Assembly: GCA_963681505.1 (NCBI GenBank)
Contig: OY811976.1
Coordinates: 7,772,824 to 7,836,823 of the forward strand
Direction of reading: 5' to 3'
Length of the DNA stretch: 64,000 nt
DNA from: Eunapius fragilis
Taxonomy: Eukaryota > Porifera > Demospongiae > Spongillida > Spongillidae
Below, piece after piece: positions 1 to 12,600 of this stretch. The number at the start of each line of letters is the position of its first letter. The first letter of the stretch is position 1. The notes below the pieces were generated by a model. The model saw nothing but the letters and a program-made list of their open reading frames with translations. It searched no databases and was not told the DNA's origin. The translations under genes were made by a program, and so were the position numbers.

Positions 1-343
1 ATCGTGATAATTGCATTAGTATTCTAATGGACCTATGCCACAAAGATCCAAATTTGATAAATGCCAAATAGACATATAGGATGTTTGCCGTTCCAAGTCC
101 AAAGTGTTGGCTGACAGCTATGTTCTTCTCTGCATGCTATGCACTATTATTAGAGGTTATGCTCATGCCTTTCTGACTCATTCATACACTCACTTTGTGT
201 TCAGCAAGTGGAGGAGCATTATTGCCTGTACTGTGAATTTTATATCAAAAATGCAATACTAATCAACTGGATGGAAAGTAATGAAATTTCATTCTCCTGT
301 ACTAACTGGAAATTGGCTACAATTTGTCTCATTTCACTTACAG

Positions 344-670
344 TTCCATCATCACCAGTAAATTATTCTATGTCCACTGTTCCTGGCTCACCTAACCAAC
401 TGTCTGCTCTGTGGACTCCACCCATACCAAAGAATGGCATCATCACTGCATACACTGTGTACTGTAACACCTCTGCCAGTCAGGCATATCCTGAACAGAT
501 GATTGGACAAAATGTGCCCACTGCTAGATCTGTAGTGAATGGGACAACACTGGCTGCTATAATTACAGGACTCAACCCATACACCAACTATGACTGCTAT
601 GTGACTGCTAACACATCTGTTGGAGAAGGGATGTACTCCAACATAGATACTGAAAGGACTCGTGAATCAA
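344..670 (+). CDS. FN3 exon 1 in the window
   Basis: This is a 327-nt exon (109 codons), phase 1 at both ends, with acceptor TTACAG and donor GTGAGT after TCAA. It begins VPSSPVNYSMSTVPGSP, has the shared core, variable stretch PTARSVVNGTTL, and ends GEGMYSNIDTERTRES. It is nearly identical to the exon at 5365, and the flanking intron sequence also matches. Confidence 0.9.
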
Positions 671-3600
671 GTGAGTAATAATAAATAATCACATGATGGA
701 AATTACTAGTATTCTCTGAATGTTTGTATAAAATATTCTAGGATTGGAAGGCAATGGTGGCGCATTAAGCAAGGTAATAAGGCTATTGGCTGAAAAGTAA
801 AAAAAAAAAACTATTTTAAAGCATGGGTTATTCAATTGTTTATTTCCAACCAGAAGCCTTTTTCTTTACTTGTTACACTCCTGTTGCCTCCCAATCCAAT
901 GTACTACCAACTCTCTCATAGAGAATGTTTATACTTTTCTCAATAGTTGGAATGTTATTTATCCCCATTATTTATCCCCATTGCATGATGTACATGTAAC
1001 TAAATACAGTATCAGGTATACAGTTTGGGTTCTTAACCTCCTATACCCTGATCAAAATATCATGCTCAACATAGAGCGGTGGTAGTGTTGGTTGTGTCGA
1101 TTTATTGATACGGACACATTCTAATTGGATTCCTTGGTAACGCGCTTTCAATGCCGTGCGATATGCTGCTGTTTTGATCAAGCACCCCATCGCATTGTCC
1201 ATAGCTCAGTTCCTTGGTGAAATTAGTGCATGAAACGTTCAAACATATCTAGCCAGTGCCCACAACTATACTAACCAGCAGTCACATACAGGAAAATATT
1301 AATTAGATACGTCCAGAAGGGTGGTTTAAAAAAAAAAAAACACCCAGGAATTGAACATCTAGGTGGGAATAGCGTAAGAAGCATCCTGGAAATATGAATC
1401 CAGGATGGTAATAGCGTAAAAACCATATGGTTTTGTCTTGCATGCCCAGAAAATGTTCTTGGGCAAGATTCATGATTCTTGCCAAGAGGCCAAGACCTTG
1501 CCAGATGGCCATCATATCTTGGCCAAGATCTTGGCACTTTGGGCAAGAGATCTTGTGCAAGTAACCATGCCTGGCCATTTACTTTTTCATGAGAGTACTA
1601 CTGCGGTATGTCAAAATCGTTGTTTTGTCACGGAGGAAAGTGTTCCTCGAAGTAAATTATCCTATACCGGACATTTTACTCCGGAGTAAATTGCCCCCCA
1701 ACGGAGTAAGTGGTCCGTCATATATATCGTGTAAATTGCAATTCAAACTAGTGCGTAGCCACGGGGTTTAAGCTGTTAATCACTACCGATAAGGAGGGTA
1801 GCTGCCAGCTGGCTTTCAGAGGTTGTATGTGACTTCCTAATACATTATTGCTGATGTAAATGGACGAAACTCAAGCGAGGACAGATGAAAACGAGGAACG
1901 AGAGTTTGCTGATATGTCAGTTGAATTAACTCAGGGCACATGCATCAATCCGCAAACTGTCCTAGGACATATTACTATACGGAGTAAATTGTCCTAGGAC
2001 ATATTATTCCGGAGTAAGCTGTCCTAGACATCATGTCCGCGGGAAGAGAGTTGGGGTAGGGACAGTTTACTCCAGATCGGGACAGCTTACTCCGAAGTAA
2101 CTTGTCCTAGAGGGACAGGTTGCTCCGTGAGTAAAGTGTCCTAGGACAACTTACTCCGGAGTAAATGGTCTGGGCGGACACTTTACTCCGCGGACAGTTT
2201 TTTCCGTGACAGTTCATTGCTACGTATACGTCATGGTTTGAAGGCATAGAATAAAGGACGTGCAAGACATATCCAGTACAATCCAGATTGCTACAAAATT
2301 CTTATTGACAAGAAACAACGCTCTAAACATGTACGGAACGATTGTTGCAAGCTCAGTTTGTTACAAAATGTTTGGTATAACAATAGAACAGGGGAAGTAC
2401 TTTTGTGCACATGGACCATGATAGATTGGTTAGATATCACTGGTTTTGACTATGGCTAAAGGTTCTATAATGTTGTGTAGAGTAATGAATTTGAAGCAGG
2501 CGTTTCTGGTTTACCATACCAACCACCCATACCAAAGAATGGCATCATCACTGCATACACTGTGTACTGTAACACCTCTGCCAGTCAGGCATATCCTGAA
2601 CAGATGATTGGACCAAATGTGCCCACTGCTAGATCTGTAGTGAATGGGACAACACTGGCTACTACAATTACCATACACTAAATGTATTGTTTTTTAATAA
2701 AATACAGAACTACATTTACATAGGTGGACACTCATTTATTCCCGGGGGTAGGGGGGGGGGGGGGCATGCAAGTAAGATAAGGATCCTACCAGGGGAAGTG
2801 TGCCCCCCCCCCCCCCCCCACCCCATGCAAAACACGGAAGCTTTCGATGCCCTATATATATTTATGCACGAAAAAACTCATACAGTGGCATAATTAAAAC
2901 ATAACGTTGATAAATATTAATTAGTTGAGGGTGGGCAAGTGCCCCACCTTGCCCCATTGAGCGGACACCTATGACATTTATTCACTATTGGCTAACTATT
3001 TGTTTGTAATACTAATCATTTCACTTTATCCTCTTTTCATTGACATTCTAAAGCTCCATATTTTCCGTTTCAATTTTCTGTGACCACTGTTCCTGGCTCA
3101 CCTAACCAACTGTCTGCTCTGTGGTCTCCACCCATACCAAAGAATGGCATCATCACTGCATACACTGTGTACTGTAACACCTCTGCCAGTCAGGCATATC
3201 CTGAACAAATTATTGGACCAAATTTGGCCACAATCAGATCTTTAGTGAGTGGAACAACACTGACGGCTACAATTACTGGACTCAACCCATACACCAACTA
3301 TGACTGCTATGTGACTGCTAACACATCTGTTGGAGCAGGGAACAGCTCAGTTATATTTACTGCAAGGACTGGTGGATCAGGTGAGCTATGACATATTTCT
3401 TTTAGTGACTTTTAGGGAGTTTTGTTTTAGGGGTCTATTGTTAATGATAACAATAATAAAAATGATAATCATGTAAGTGCTCTAAGCTTGGAGAGGGGGG
3501 TTGGGTGTATGTCAAGGTACAAAGGAATTCAACATGTTTACTAATAATGGACGATTAAATAAGTATACCTCTGATGGAGGCTACATAGCTCCTTTGTACA

Positions 3601-6600
3601 GCCACTGAAAGGTGCTGGAGTATCACACCCATGTGCTTCTACACACCATGTTCTCACTTTGATGGCTATCAAGTTCGAACCATCCACTCAGGCACATATC
3701 AATCTCGATCCTCTGGTATTACCATTTACTTGTCGTTAACTATCATGTCTTACATCATAAAAGTGTTTCCCATTTACTACAAGCCATGTCCCTGTCTTTA
3801 GCATTTAGAATGACAGGTGATTTGTGCATTAAAGGAACACAATGGCAGGCATTAGTACATACAGTTAGTTTTAAGTGCACCTGCTTCATCATTGTGCATT
3901 GCCGCGTTCACGCAATAAGATAGTACTGCACCCAAGGCCAACCAATTGAATTATTAGGTAGGTTTGGGAAAAAATTATATGTAACATTTTTGAGAGAAGG
4001 CCAGAGGTGTGTATAAAGAATCCAATTCTTCTGTTACTGAAATGAGCTTTTTTTAAGATAATGAATCATTTCGATCCCTTATGCAATTAAGCCCCCTGTT
4101 TAATTGTGCATTAACAATTGGAAGAAATCACCAACAATAACAAAAAAAACAAGTCTAGCAATTTCAGCTTAGTGTTTTTAAATTTAAATATTAACTGTAA
4201 TTTATTCCATTTTATCTACAGCTCCATCATCACCATTCAATGTTTCTGTGACCACTGTTCCTGGCTCACCTAACCAACTGTCTGCTCTGTGGTCTCCACC
4301 CATACCAAAGAATGGCATCATCACTGCATACACTGTGTACTGTAACACCTCTGTCAGTCAGGCATATCCTGAACAGAAGGATGGATCAAATGTGTCCACA
4401 AGCAGGTTTGTGGTGAGTGGGACAACACTGTCTGCTATTATCTCAGGACTCATTCCATACACCAACTATGACTGCTATGTGACTGCTAACACAACTGCTG
4501 GAGCAGGGAACTCCTCAAACATACTAACTGCAAGGACTAGTGAATCATGTAGGTGAATCATCATGTTAGGCATTGAACCCTAGCGTTCTGCCAGAACCCC
4601 AAGGGCTGAGGGCGCTACTATTGAAGTGTTGAACTCGATTCTAAATCTCATGGATCCCAAAGGTTATAACCAATTCATGAAATAGCACACATTAGCAATG
4701 CCATAAATTTAACCGAAGCTACATTTACTGATAAATATGCAAATTGTGATGATACGAGTGGTTGCGAATAGCATAGAATGAACAAGGTTAACCAGCAATC
4801 GCCAAGGTAGCGCATGGTGAGATAATGAAACCACTCACAAGATCACAATCCGCATATTACAATGGTATATCAGTTAATGTAGCTTCAGTTAAATTTATGG
4901 CATTGCTAGCTAATTTGTGTTATTTTCTGAATTGGTTAGATATTAAAACCTTCAGGATCCACAATATGTAGAATCCAGTCATGCCCTTCAATAGTTCTAT
5001 AGCTCAAATGCTCAAATTTACATCTTGATAATTGCCTTAATATTCTAATGGACCACAAAAGATCCAAATCTGATAAATGCCAAATAGACACATAGGGAAA
5101 AACACAGCTGTTTGCCCACTCTAAGTCCAAGGTGTTGGCTGACCGCTATGGTCTTCTCTGCATGTTATTTACTAAATTTAATTAGAGGTTATGCTCATGC
5201 CTTTCTGACTCATTCATACACTCACTTTGTGTTCAGCAAGAGGAGGAGCTACACTTCCTGTATTGTGAACAATTTAATATTAATCAACTGGAAGGAAACT
5301 AACGAAATTGCATTCTCCTATACTAACTGGAAATTGGTTACAATTTGTCTCATTTCACTTACAGTTCCATCATCACCAGTAAATTATTCTATGTCCACTG
5401 TTCCTGGTTCACCTAACCAACTGTCTGCTCTGTGGACTCCACCCATACCTAAGAACGGCATCATCACTGCATACACTGTGTACTGTAACACCTCTGCCAG
5501 TCAGGCATATCCTGAACAGATGATTGGACAAAATGTGCCCACTGCTAGATCTGTAGTGAATGGGACAACACTGGCTGCTATAATTACAGGACTCAACCCA
5601 TACACCAACTATGAGTGCTATGTGACAGCTAACACATCTGTTGGAGAAGGGATGTACTCCAACATAGATACTGAAAGGACTCGTGAATCAAGTTAGTAAT
5701 AATGAATATTCACATGTTGGTAGTATGCTCTAAATGTTCGTTTTAAAAAATTCTGGCATATTAAGCAAGGTAATAAGGCTATTGGATGAAAAGGAGATAT
5801 AACTATGGGTCTATTTCATTTTTCCTTTTCAGCCAGAAGCCTTTTTGCACTCCCAATCCAATGTACCCCAACTTTCACATAGAGAATGTTACACTTGTCT
5901 CAATAGTTGGAATTCCTTCAGTATATTATTTATCCCCATTACTTATCACCGTTGCATGATTTACATGTAACTAAATACAGTATCAGTGTGCACTTTGGGT
6001 TCTTAGCTCAGAATGATATCATGCTCCACATAAAGCGGTAGTGTTGGTTGTGCAGGGGCGGATGCATGGTTTCGGGGCGGAGGGGGGGGGGGGGGGGGGG
6101 GGGTGATAAGCCCAGGGGCGGATACAGGATTTTCCAAAAAAAAAGGGGGAGGGGGGGGGGGGGGGGGGTTGAGACCTGCGTTACGAAAAGCGGGGCTGCT
6201 TAGCGAAGGAGGGGAGGGGGGGGGGGTACCTTATATGAAAGAGGGGGTTCCCACCAGCATTCGCACTTTTTAAGTCACAAAACACCGCATAATTGCGCAG
6301 CAACACAGATCTAATGTAAATTACTAATTCCTACCTGTGTGTGGTCCATCGTTACATGTACATGCATAGCGTAAGAAAGTCGTGAATTTTAATAACATAG
6401 GATTCGCAGGGGGGGGGGGGGGGGGGGGTATACCCTATTCACCCCTAAATCCGCCCCTGGTAAAGCGTTAACGATGGACCACACTACATGTAGGAATTAC
6501 ATTAGATTAGTGTTGCTGGCCNNNNNNNNNNNNNNNNNNNNNNNNNNNNNNNNNNNNNNNNNNNNNNNNNNNNNNNNNNNNNNNNNNNNNNNNNNNNNNN

Positions 6601-9600
6601 NNNNNNNNNNNNNNNNNNNNNNNNNNNNNNNNNNNNNNNNNNNNNNNNNNNNNNNNNNNNNNNNNNNNNNNNNNNNNNNNNNNNNNNNNNNNNNNNNNNN
6701 NNNNNNNNNNNNNNNNNNNNNTGCTTTTTCGTAGACCTGTAACCCCCCTCCACAGCATGCTTTTTCGTAGACCTGTAACCCCCCCCCCCACCCCCGTACA
6801 CACCATGCTTTTTCGTAGACCTGTAAACCCCTCCCCCCCCCCTCCACACCATCCTTTTTCGTAGACCTGTAACCCCCCTCCACACCCCCCCCCCCCCCCC
6901 CCCCCCACTTTGGTATCCGCCCCCGAGTCACGGGATCGTCCTTGTGATCGCAAGCGTGTGACCGCGGTCCTTAGCAAATATTTAACTACCCGTACGGGTT
7001 CTTAATTGCATTTTTGGCGCATACATTCCAATGTGCTACGAAATCCCTATTTTCGCCAGACGTGTCTGGGTACGTGACTACGTCCAGACATGGTTTTTCA
7101 GTGTGGTTTAAAAAAAAACAGGCCAGGTAAGAATCATATGGTTTTGTCCTGGTTACGGTTTTGTCTGAATGTTCAACGGTTTTTGTTTGAGGACATGATC
7201 GTATGTATTCCCACCCATTCCCATGCTAGACATTCAATCCAGGGAGGATTTTTTTTTTTGTTGTTATAAAACATCCTGAGAAACCATGCTGGGACGTTTC
7301 TAACTTTTTCCTGAGAGTAGGGTATGTCAAAATCGCTGTTCATTGCTACGTCATGGTTGCCCCATTGAGCGGATGCCTATCTCATTTATTTACTACTTGT
7401 TAACTGTTTGTTTGCATTACTAAACGATTCGTTATATTTTCATTTCATCCTCTTTCCTTTACATTCTAAAGCGCCATATTTTCCATTTCAATTTTCCGTG
7501 TCCACTGTTCCTGGTTCACCTAGCCAACTGTCTGCTCTGTGGTCTCCACCCATACCAAAGAATGGCATCATCACTGCATACACTGTGTACTGTAACACCT
7601 CTGCCAGTCAGGCATATCCTGAACAGATGATTGGACCAAACGTGGCCACAATCAGATCTGTAGTGAGTGGAACAACACTGACTGCTACAATCACTGGACT
7701 CCTAACACATCTGTTGGAGCAGGGAACAGCTCAGTTATATCTACTGCAAGGACTGGTGGATCAGGTGAGCTATGACATATTTAATCGTCCATTATTAGTA
7801 AACATGTTAAATCCCTTTGTACCTTGACATGACATTTTATTAAATTAAAGTGCAGCAGAGTAAACATGAATATATGAGTACATGAATGATTATTTCAGTT
7901 ACTTTGTGCTTGGTTAGCATACGGTTACTATGACGACTGGCTGGTCGTGGAATGCTACAGCAGGACTCCGGCATTGGCTCTGATTAGCACAAGATTTAAC
8001 CTGCCATAGAGAGCAGACGTGGCCTGTACCTTGGGACAGAGGGTTCTGATAGCAAGGTGTGAGACAAGCCTGTGCTTCAGGATCCCAGCAGCAATAGGTC
8101 ACTACTGCCAAAAGGCACACCCACCCAACCAAGCACTATATTTATTATTATTATTATTTACAATAAATGCCTAAAACAAAACTCCCTAAAAGTCACTAGA
8201 GAAATAAGTGTTCCTCTGATGGAGCCTACATAGCTCCTTTGTACAGCCACTGAAAGGTGCTTGAGTATCACACCCATGTGCTTCTGCACACCATGTTCTC
8301 ACTTTGATGGCTATCAAGTTCGAACCATCATAACACAATGGTAGACATACAGTTAGTTGTAAGTGCACCTGCTTCATCATTGTGCATTGCCATGCTCACG
8401 CAATAATATAGTTATTAAAGGTAGGTTTGGGAAGAAATTATATGTAACTTTTCTGAGAAGGCCGGAGGTTTGTATAAAGAGTCCACTCTTGCAATTCTTC
8501 TGTTACTGAAATGAGCTAGCTTTTAAAAATAGCTTTGTAGGTGATGGATCATAGCTATTCCTTATGCTATAAAGCCCCCTGTTTAATCATGCAGTAACAA
8601 TTGGAAGAAATCACTAACAACAAAAAAAACATGTCTAGCAATGTCACCTTAATGTATTTAAAAATATTAACTTCAAAAGAACTTTAATTTATTCCTTTTA
8701 TTTGCAGCTCCATCATCACCATTGAATTTTTCTGTGTCCACTGTTCCTGGTTCACCTAACCAATTGTTGGCTTTGTGGTCTCCACCCATACCAAAGAATG
8801 GCATCATCACTGCATACACTGTGTACTGTAACACCTCTGCAAATCAGGCATATCCTGAACAGATGATTGGACCAAATGTGTCCACAATCATGTTTGTGGT
8901 GAATGGAACAACACTGACTACTACAATCACTGGACTCAACCCATACACCAACTATGATTGCTATGTGACTGCTAACACAACCACTGGAGCAGGGAACTCC
9001 TCAAGTATACTAACTGCAAGGACTAGTGAATCAGGTGGGTGAATCATCACATCTAAATACAGGTTAGGCATTGAAACCTGGATTTCTGCCAGAACTCTGA
9101 GAACCTTAGGTTCTGTATCGTCCCATAGGGTAGTGAGGCTTAGGGCACTACTATTGAAGTGTTGAACTGGATTCTAAATCTTGTGGATCCCAAAGGTTTT
9201 ATATCTAACCAATTCAGAAAACAGCTATGCCATTCATTTGACCACGCGACATATTCTGATATAACATTGTAATATGCGGATTGTGATGCCATGAGTGATT
9301 GTGCAAGCATGGAACGAGCAAGGTATACCAGTAATTGCCAAGGTCAGCGCATGATGACCATGTTTTATATATAATTATAATTATATTTATATGTATAATA
9401 TAAACCTGTCTATTACTTAGAGGTGTTTGATTGCATTCTTGATGTATTTCTTTGCATACTACTATAATTATGCATAAACGTTTATAATAATGTATAATTA
9501 TAATTATAATATAGCAATGTTCGCGAGCTCGATGGTATGCCGTGTTGCAAATGCAACGGTTTAAACGCTCGCTGCAGCTCGTGCGAATGCGTGAAGCAGA

Positions 9601-12600
9601 ATCGACAGTGTGTAAGTTGTCACGCTGGGAAACATGGTCGCTGCAGAAACACCGTGCTCAACAACCACGTCATGCCCCAGTTGGCCGCTGCTTCTTCTAG
9701 CCGGACGGTAGCCGCCGCTTTGCCTGAGCCTCTTACTGCTTCGTCACCATCTAGAGCTCAATCACCATCAACCTCCCAGTCGCCTACGAGCGCCCAGACG
9801 GCGCCCATCTCATCTCAGCTGTCACAGCAGCTATTCATTTCTAACCCACAGCAGCTGCCTCACCCGCGTCACAGGATACCTCGACGTAATGAATCACATG
9901 AGGATTTCTCCACCACTCATTCACAGCCGGAGGAGCAGCAGAGATCCCCCACGCACTTTTCTCAATCAACCACGAGTTCCCAGATCCCGGGAGTATCTAG
10001 AAAGCGGCGGAAGAAGCATTGTATTGTGGAAGGGTGTCCTGAACATATTGCTCCTTCCATGTGGAAAGCCCACATGACTCTCCATGTCCAGGGTGTATTT
10101 TCTGGGGACGTGCCTAACTTTTGGCTGGAGGAGAATGATCTTTCCATCTGCCACCTATGCCATCAATTGGTTTCCAACAATCGGTTGTCCTCCCACCCAA
10201 GGAAATGTGCTGGTAGTGCTGTGGTTGCTCCGGTTCTTGACAGTGTGTTAGGGGATGTACCACACAACCTGGCTGAGATGAGCCTACCAACCTTTGATGA
10301 CGTGTGCCTCCTTGACCAGCCCACCTTGCGCTTCATCCCATCAAAGTCCCGGCCTGCTTTTGCCCGGGTATTGTCATCTACTTTGAGAAGTGTTATCCTG
10401 GAGAACACAGAGGAGGCATGGCTGAAACTATTCATGCTTCCTAAATGTGTTCTGCCTTCACTTCGACGCAAGGGACGACATGACAAGCCACTGCCAGTGG
10501 ATTCTCTCTGCAACATGTGGTCAGATGACAAACTGGGAGCCCTTTGGTCTTTGGCCAAGAGTCGGTCAGCCAATCGTAATCATCCAGGAGGTGTGTCCAT
10601 CAACAATCGGACAAAGGTCATTGACCAAGCTGTGTCATTAGGCAGATCTGGTATGTTTGGGAAAGCTTGCAGAGTCCTTCAGTCCAGCGGTATTGCCCCA
10701 AATAATGAGACAACGTGGCATCTGTTGAAATCCAAACATCCCAGCTGTCCCACTCCAGTAGCTCCAGCGTCTGACTCTGCCCCTCTCACCCTCGAGCCAG
10801 ATTTCAATATCCTTTCTGTCCTACGTTCCTTCCCCAAGGACACTGCAGCTGGTCCTTCTGGTCTTCGAGTCCAACACCTGCTTGATGTGGCTAGTGTCCC
10901 ACTTCCCACATCCATTTGCTCCTCCCTCAGGCAGTTGGTCAATATCCTGGCAGCTGGAAAGGTACCTACATCTGTGTCTAAGTTCTTGGCTGGAGGCAGC
11001 TTGATTGCCTTGAACAAAAACAAGGAGGGCTGCCCACCAGACATTAGGCCCATCGCAGTGGGGGAGACAATAAGGAGGCTGACTGGGAAGTGCATGTGTG
11101 CCTTGGTGAAGGACAAGGCTACTGAGTTCTTCCAACCCCTGCAACTCGGTGTGGCCTGTCGTGCAGGGGCAGAGAGGGTGGCCCATGCTCTCAGGGGATG
11201 CATTGAAGAGCACTGGATGGACGAGGACTTTGTTGTACTTAAGGTGGACATGAGGAACGCTTTTAATATTGTCTCCAGACAAGCAGTCCTTGATGAGTGT
11301 GCTACTTTTTTCCCTGAGTTGCTACCCTGGGTGTCTTGGTGTTATGGGACCCATCCTCTGCTATGGCACCCTCTTGGCCAGATCAGCTCTGAGTCTGGAG
11401 TGCAGCAGGGTGACCCTTTAGGTCCCTTACTGTTTGCACTAGTCCTCCAGAAGTTGGTATCTAGCCTGGACGCAGATGAGGAGTGTGCTGAAATCCTTCT
11501 CCAAGCTTGGTACCTCGATGATGGAGCTTTGGCTGGCACCCGCCCAGCTGTACTACGTGCCTTACATGTGATTGAGGAGTTGGGTCCTGCATTGGGCCTA
11601 CATGTGAACCTGGCCAAGTGTGAGATGTTCAGCAGACAGGGTAACACATCATTCCCACCGGAGGTGAGGTGCTCACTCCTGCCTAATCTGGACATCCTGG
11701 GTGCTCCAATTGGGGATTATCTACACTGTTCTAAGTTTATCGCTGGGAGGTGTGCTGAGTCCAGGAAGCTACTCTCCGGTCTAGTGGATGTTGCTGCAGT
11801 CGATCTCCAGGTAGCAGTTTCCTTATTGCGCATGTGTGGTAGCTTCTGCAGGATGGTCCACATAGCAAGGGTTACCCCACCAAGCCTGGCCACAGATGCT
11901 CTAAGGTCCTTTGATGAGGAGGTCAAGCAGTGCTTTGTAATGTGCTCCGCCATCAATGTTACCAATGATGCCTGGAGCCAGGCACAGCTAGGACTAAAAT
12001 TTGGGGGTCTGGGTCTTCGCTCCCTCTCTCACCATGCTGCTGCAGCGTTCATTGCCTCCCTGTCATTCTCCGGCTTTGGCAAGGCTGATAATGTTCACCT
12101 AAAACAGGCAGTGGCAATGTTTAACACTCAGGTCCCCCTTTAATGCCATTACAGTCAGTTCTGCTCTGGAGTCTCCCATTCACCAGAAGGTCTTGTCAGG
12201 ATTGATCCAAACCCAACATTTCCACATCTTGTTGGAATCCTCCTCTCCAGCTAACAGAGCTCGCCTCCTGTCAGTGGCTGCTCCTCATGCTTCCTCTTGG
12301 CTATCAGTGGTCCCTTCCCCTGGTTTGGGCTTGCACCTGGAATCGAATGAGTTCCAGATGGCTATTAGGTGGTGGCTGGGGTTAGATACTTCTGGTCGGT
12401 CCATGTGCCCATTCTGCCCCGATACTGCTCTTGATCCTCTTGGTCACCATGCTGTGACCTGCAGGCATGGGGGGGATGTGGTCACACGCCATAATCGTCT
12501 ACGAGATGAGGTATTTGACCTTTGTCGTCGTGCCCACCTAAGTGTGAGTGTGGAGAGAGGTCATGGCCTTACCAGAGATCTTGCCCACACCAGACCTGCT

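Larger units (their letters stand above)
1..9400. repeat. Tandem duplication of a three-exon block
   Basis: The unit around exons 344/3054/4222 (1 to about 4930) is repeated around exons 5365/7472/8708 (about 5020 to 9400), including intron sequence. The first intron of each copy has since received different insertions, and the second intron carries a local inversion in one copy. Confidence 0.85.

Noticed and set aside
9889-11965. Small ORFs on both strands within the LINE
   Set aside because: They are shadows of the reverse-transcriptase frame.
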